From positions 1-8,414 of the forward strand of contig CAYIJI010000041.1 of assembly GCA_964363695.1 (NCBI GenBank): DNA of 8,414 nucleotides. The letters run 5' to 3'. Under the pieces are notes generated by a model. It did no database searches and was not told the DNA's origin. It saw only the letters and a list, made by a program, of their open reading frames with translations. Shown here in pieces: positions 6,810 to 8,414 of this stretch; within the stretch, counting starts at the first letter, position 1, and each line of letters starts with the position of its first letter. The position numbers and the translations under genes were made by a program. Source of the DNA: JAMCZZ01 sp964363695. GTDB lineage: Bacteria; Patescibacteriota; UBA1384; XYA2-FULL-43-10; 1-14-0-10-43-13.

Positions 6810-8067
6810 TTTATCCTTTGCGTATTTAGTACTAGTGATCCTATTTTTACCTTTTCAATCCTTTTCAATTGAAGTATTAACTTTTCATACAAATCTTACA
6901 GGGGGACAGATTTTCTGGCTGGCTCATTGGTATGAGCCTGTCATACTATTCCTAACGCCTTTACTAGTGATTGTCCGGTTTATTCAAAAGGAAAAGCTGA
7001 GAGTTAATCAGTTTCTAATTTTAGCCCTTGTTGTTTTAGGGATAGTTTCTATATTATTTCTCTCCCCGTCTTTTGGAGTAGGATTTGAGGGTTTTCGATT
7101 CACACTAATGGCTTTATTCTTTTATCTATCTGCAAGGGAGATTGGTTTGACAAAAGAAAAAACAGATAAGATTATTAATGCCTATCTCTATCTTTCTCTT
7201 TTAATTTCTTTCTGGGCAATATTAGAGAGATTTTTCCCTTGGAAATATTGGAGTTCTTGGGGTATTCTAGGTCCTGAAGCGGTATTTGGATACGGCTGGC
7301 ATACTGCTGTCGATGTTGCTCAGAGCACATCTATATTCAGCGGACCGAATCAATTAGCTACTTATCTCTTACCAGCTTCCTTTATTTTAATAACTTGGGC
7401 AGCAAGATTATATGAGCGAAGAAAAAATTCTTCACTAATTTTCCCCATTTTAGGATTAATAGCCGTTAATACTGCCATAATTCTAACTTTTTCACGCTCT
7501 GCAATTGTTGGGCTGATAATTACCTTTTTATTAACGCCTTTCTTTATTGCGGGGAATAAACTAATCAAAAATCTGGCGATTTGCCTTTGCGCTATAATCG
7601 TGGCTTTAACTGTATTATTCATCTTCTCTGACAACAAGGCTTTATCGGACATTATTACTCATGGCAGTTCCCAAACTGAACATGTACTGGCCCTAAAGAC
7701 ATCGCTTGGAGAAATTAATTCTAGATTAAGCAGACTCCCGGTTTTATTATTCGGGTCGGGGCTTGGCACGGCAGGTCCAATTGCCTTGAAATACGGCAAC
7801 GGGCTTATTTCGGAATCATGGTATTTACAGGTAATGCTTGAACTCGGTGTGATCGGTCTGATACTCTGGCTGTTGTTTATTTTTACGGTTATTCTAAATT
7901 TAAATCAGACAAAGGAGTTTCGCTTGGCATTAGGGCTGATATCTGTTTCTGTCGCCGCAGTTTTTCTTCATACCTTTGCAGATAATCCTGCTTTATCTTA
8001 TACTCTATTTATTCTGATCGGATTAAAATTAAGCAGCGAGCCAAAACATGAAAAAAATATTAATTGA
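6790..8067 (+). CDS. O-antigen ligase/polymerase family membrane protein (copy 3)
   Basis: 425 residues, multi-pass membrane protein, starting at an ATG 20 bp inside the end of copy 2. Family marks are SIFSGPNQLATYLLP (181-195), LTFSRSAIVGLI (232-243) with R236, the outer loop with FGSGLGTAGP (321-330), ISESWYLQVMLELGVIG (340-356) and FLHTFADNPALSY (392-404). At the position of the usual His-Asn pair this protein has E342-S343, a clear departure from the WaaL/Wzy pattern, while the following aromatic, L and E-x-G turn are retained. It may use another acceptor or act as a divergent ligase. The ribosome site is weak, so translation probably depends on coupling with copy 2. Confidence 0.85.
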   Translation: MKKILVNLSFAYLVLVILFLPFQSFSIEVLTFHTNLTGGQIFWLAHWYEPVILFLTPLLVIVRFIQKEKLRVNQFLILALVVLGIVSILFLSPSFGVGFEGFRFTLMALFFYLSAREIGLTKEKTDKIINAYLYLSLLISFWAILERFFPWKYWSSWGILGPEAVFGYGWHTAVDVAQSTSIFSGPNQLATYLLPASFILITWAARLYERRKNSSLIFPILGLIAVNTAIILTFSRSAIVGLIITFLLTPFFIAGNKLIKNLAICLCAIIVALTVLFIFSDNKALSDIITHGSSQTEHVLALKTSLGEINSRLSRLPVLLFGSGLGTAGPIALKYGNGLISESWYLQVMLELGVIGLILWLLFIFTVILNLNQTKEFRLALGLISVSVAAVFLHTFADNPALSYTLFILIGLKLSSEPKHEKNIN

Positions 8068-8414
8068 TGGGCGGTTTGTCGGGGTGGGCGAATCCGTGTC
8101 AAGATACACTCTTGAAATTTTGAAGGGTATCTTAAATATTGATAAAGAAAATGAATATACATTGCTGATTCGTCCTTGCGGGATAAAAGATACGGTACAG
8201 TTTCTAAAATTATCTCCTGTCATTCCCGCGAAGGCGGGAATCCAGAAAGAGACTATCTTGGATCTCCGGGCACCTCTCTCGAGCTACACCGTTGGTCCCG
8301 AGGATGACAAAGGGAGAGTATCTAATAACCTAAGAATCGAAATCTTAGACATTAAACATTATTCCATCAGAGAGCAGACAAAACTCCTTAAATTCCTCAA
8401 TGAGGAAAAGTTTG
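8048..8414 (+). CDS. GT4-type glycosyltransferase, N-terminal part, with a translated repeat insertion; runs off right edge
   Basis: The frame is open from the ATG at 8048 to the window end (122 codons). It overlaps copy 3 by 20 bp. The N-terminus KKILIDGRFVGVGESVSRYTLEILKG (given here as KKILIDGRFVGVG, 2-14, then ESVSRYTLEILKG, 15-27) resembles the first Rossmann strand and Gly-rich loop of GT4 enzymes, followed by NEYTLLIRP (35-43). Residues 57-92 are not enzyme-like: they are the translation of a palindromic element and begin PVIPAKAGIQ, a peptide well known from such repeats in many bacteria. Removing those 36 codons joins FLKLS directly to NNLRIEILDIKHYS, which reads as a normal GT4 continuation. 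The gene is therefore probably still expressed with an extra surface loop. The C-terminal donor domain lies outside the window, so activity cannot be judged. Confidence 0.8.
   Translation, partial: MKKILIDGRFVGVGESVSRYTLEILKGILNIDKENEYTLLIRPCGIKDTVQFLKLSPVIPAKAGIQKETILDLRAPLSSYTVGPEDDKGRVSNNLRIEILDIKHYSIREQTKLLKFLNEEKF
8216..8318 (+). mobile_element. MITE-like palindromic element inside the glycosyltransferase gene
   Basis: A 103-bp element flanked by the 5-bp direct repeat TATCT (8211-8215 and 8319-8323), which looks like a target-site duplication. It begins CCTGTCATTCCCGCG and ends GGATGACAAAGGGAGAG; TGTCAT (8218-8223) and ATGACA (8304-8309) are inverted near its ends. The left part holds a perfect 8-bp hairpin. 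The right part holds an imperfect long stem (CTCCGGGCACC near 8264 against GGTCCCGAG near 8294). No transposase is encoded, so movement would need help from elsewhere. Element plus one repeat copy is 108 bp, which preserves the host frame. The sequence belongs to the widespread CATTCCCGCGAA-type dispersed repeats; exact ends need other copies. Confidence 0.75.
8222..8241 (+). repeat. Perfect hairpin in the left arm of the inserted element
   Basis: ATTCCCGC (8222-8229) pairs with GCGGGAAT (8234-8241) around a GAAG loop. It is the most GC-rich short hairpin noticed in the window and is the core of the dispersed repeat family. It is translated as part of VIPAKAGIQ in the glycosyltransferase. Confidence 0.85.

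Noticed and set aside
7362..7652. 96-codon open frame on the minus strand
   Set aside because: Antisense to the membrane helices of ligase-like copy 3, with no recognisable family.
8029..8223. 64-codon open frame on the minus strand overlapping the last glycosyltransferase
   Set aside because: The plus-strand frame has a clear GT4 N-terminus and continues to the window edge. The minus-strand frame begins in the inserted repeat and has no support.
8048..8414. Last glycosyltransferase as a pseudogene
   Set aside because: The insertion keeps the frame and no stop appears before the window end. Only the missing downstream part could show a disruption.

Overview
The window reads as a cell-surface polysaccharide locus, probably from a Patescibacteria (CPR) genome. 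That placement is an inference from style: AT-rich, tightly packed genes, ordinary use of TAA/TAG/TGA as stops, several O-antigen-ligase-like membrane proteins in a row, and small secreted proteins carrying cohesin-like, FN3-like and dockerin-like domains. No rRNA, tRNA or ribosomal protein is present to fix the lineage.

Two divergent gene blocks meet at a 112-bp intergenic region (4186-4297). The leftward block, in order of transcription, encodes a 60-residue single-pass membrane protein (4185-4003), a secreted lysozyme-like protein ending in a type I dockerin (3974-3009), a membrane-anchored protein with an N-terminal cohesin-like domain (2904-1633), a GT-B/GT4 glycosyltransferase (1632-331), and the N-terminal part of a Wzx/MVF-type polysaccharide flippase that runs off the left edge (324-1). 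A good sigma70-type promoter (TTGCCA, 17 bp, TATACT) sits at the head of this block.

The rightward block encodes three consecutive, different members of the O-antigen ligase/polymerase (Wzy/WaaL-like) family (4298-5578, 5565-6809, 6790-8067). A GT4-type glycosyltransferase follows and runs off the right edge (8048-8414). Each of these genes overlaps the next by 14-20 bp, so the block is probably one transcript with coupled translation.

Together the genes could build, flip, polymerise or ligate, and decorate a surface glycan. Two secreted proteins look like a matched pair: an anchored cohesin-like receptor and a soluble dockerin-tagged putative muramidase. This is the most unusual functional suggestion in the window.

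The clearest sequence-level surprise is a 103-bp palindromic element inside the last glycosyltransferase gene. It is flanked by a TATCT direct repeat. Element plus one repeat copy is 108 bp, exactly 36 codons, so the reading frame is kept and the element is translated. A second repeat structure, made of CTGT-based heptamers in opposite orientations, fills the gap between the dockerin and cohesin genes. There is no stretch over 300 bases without a gene.
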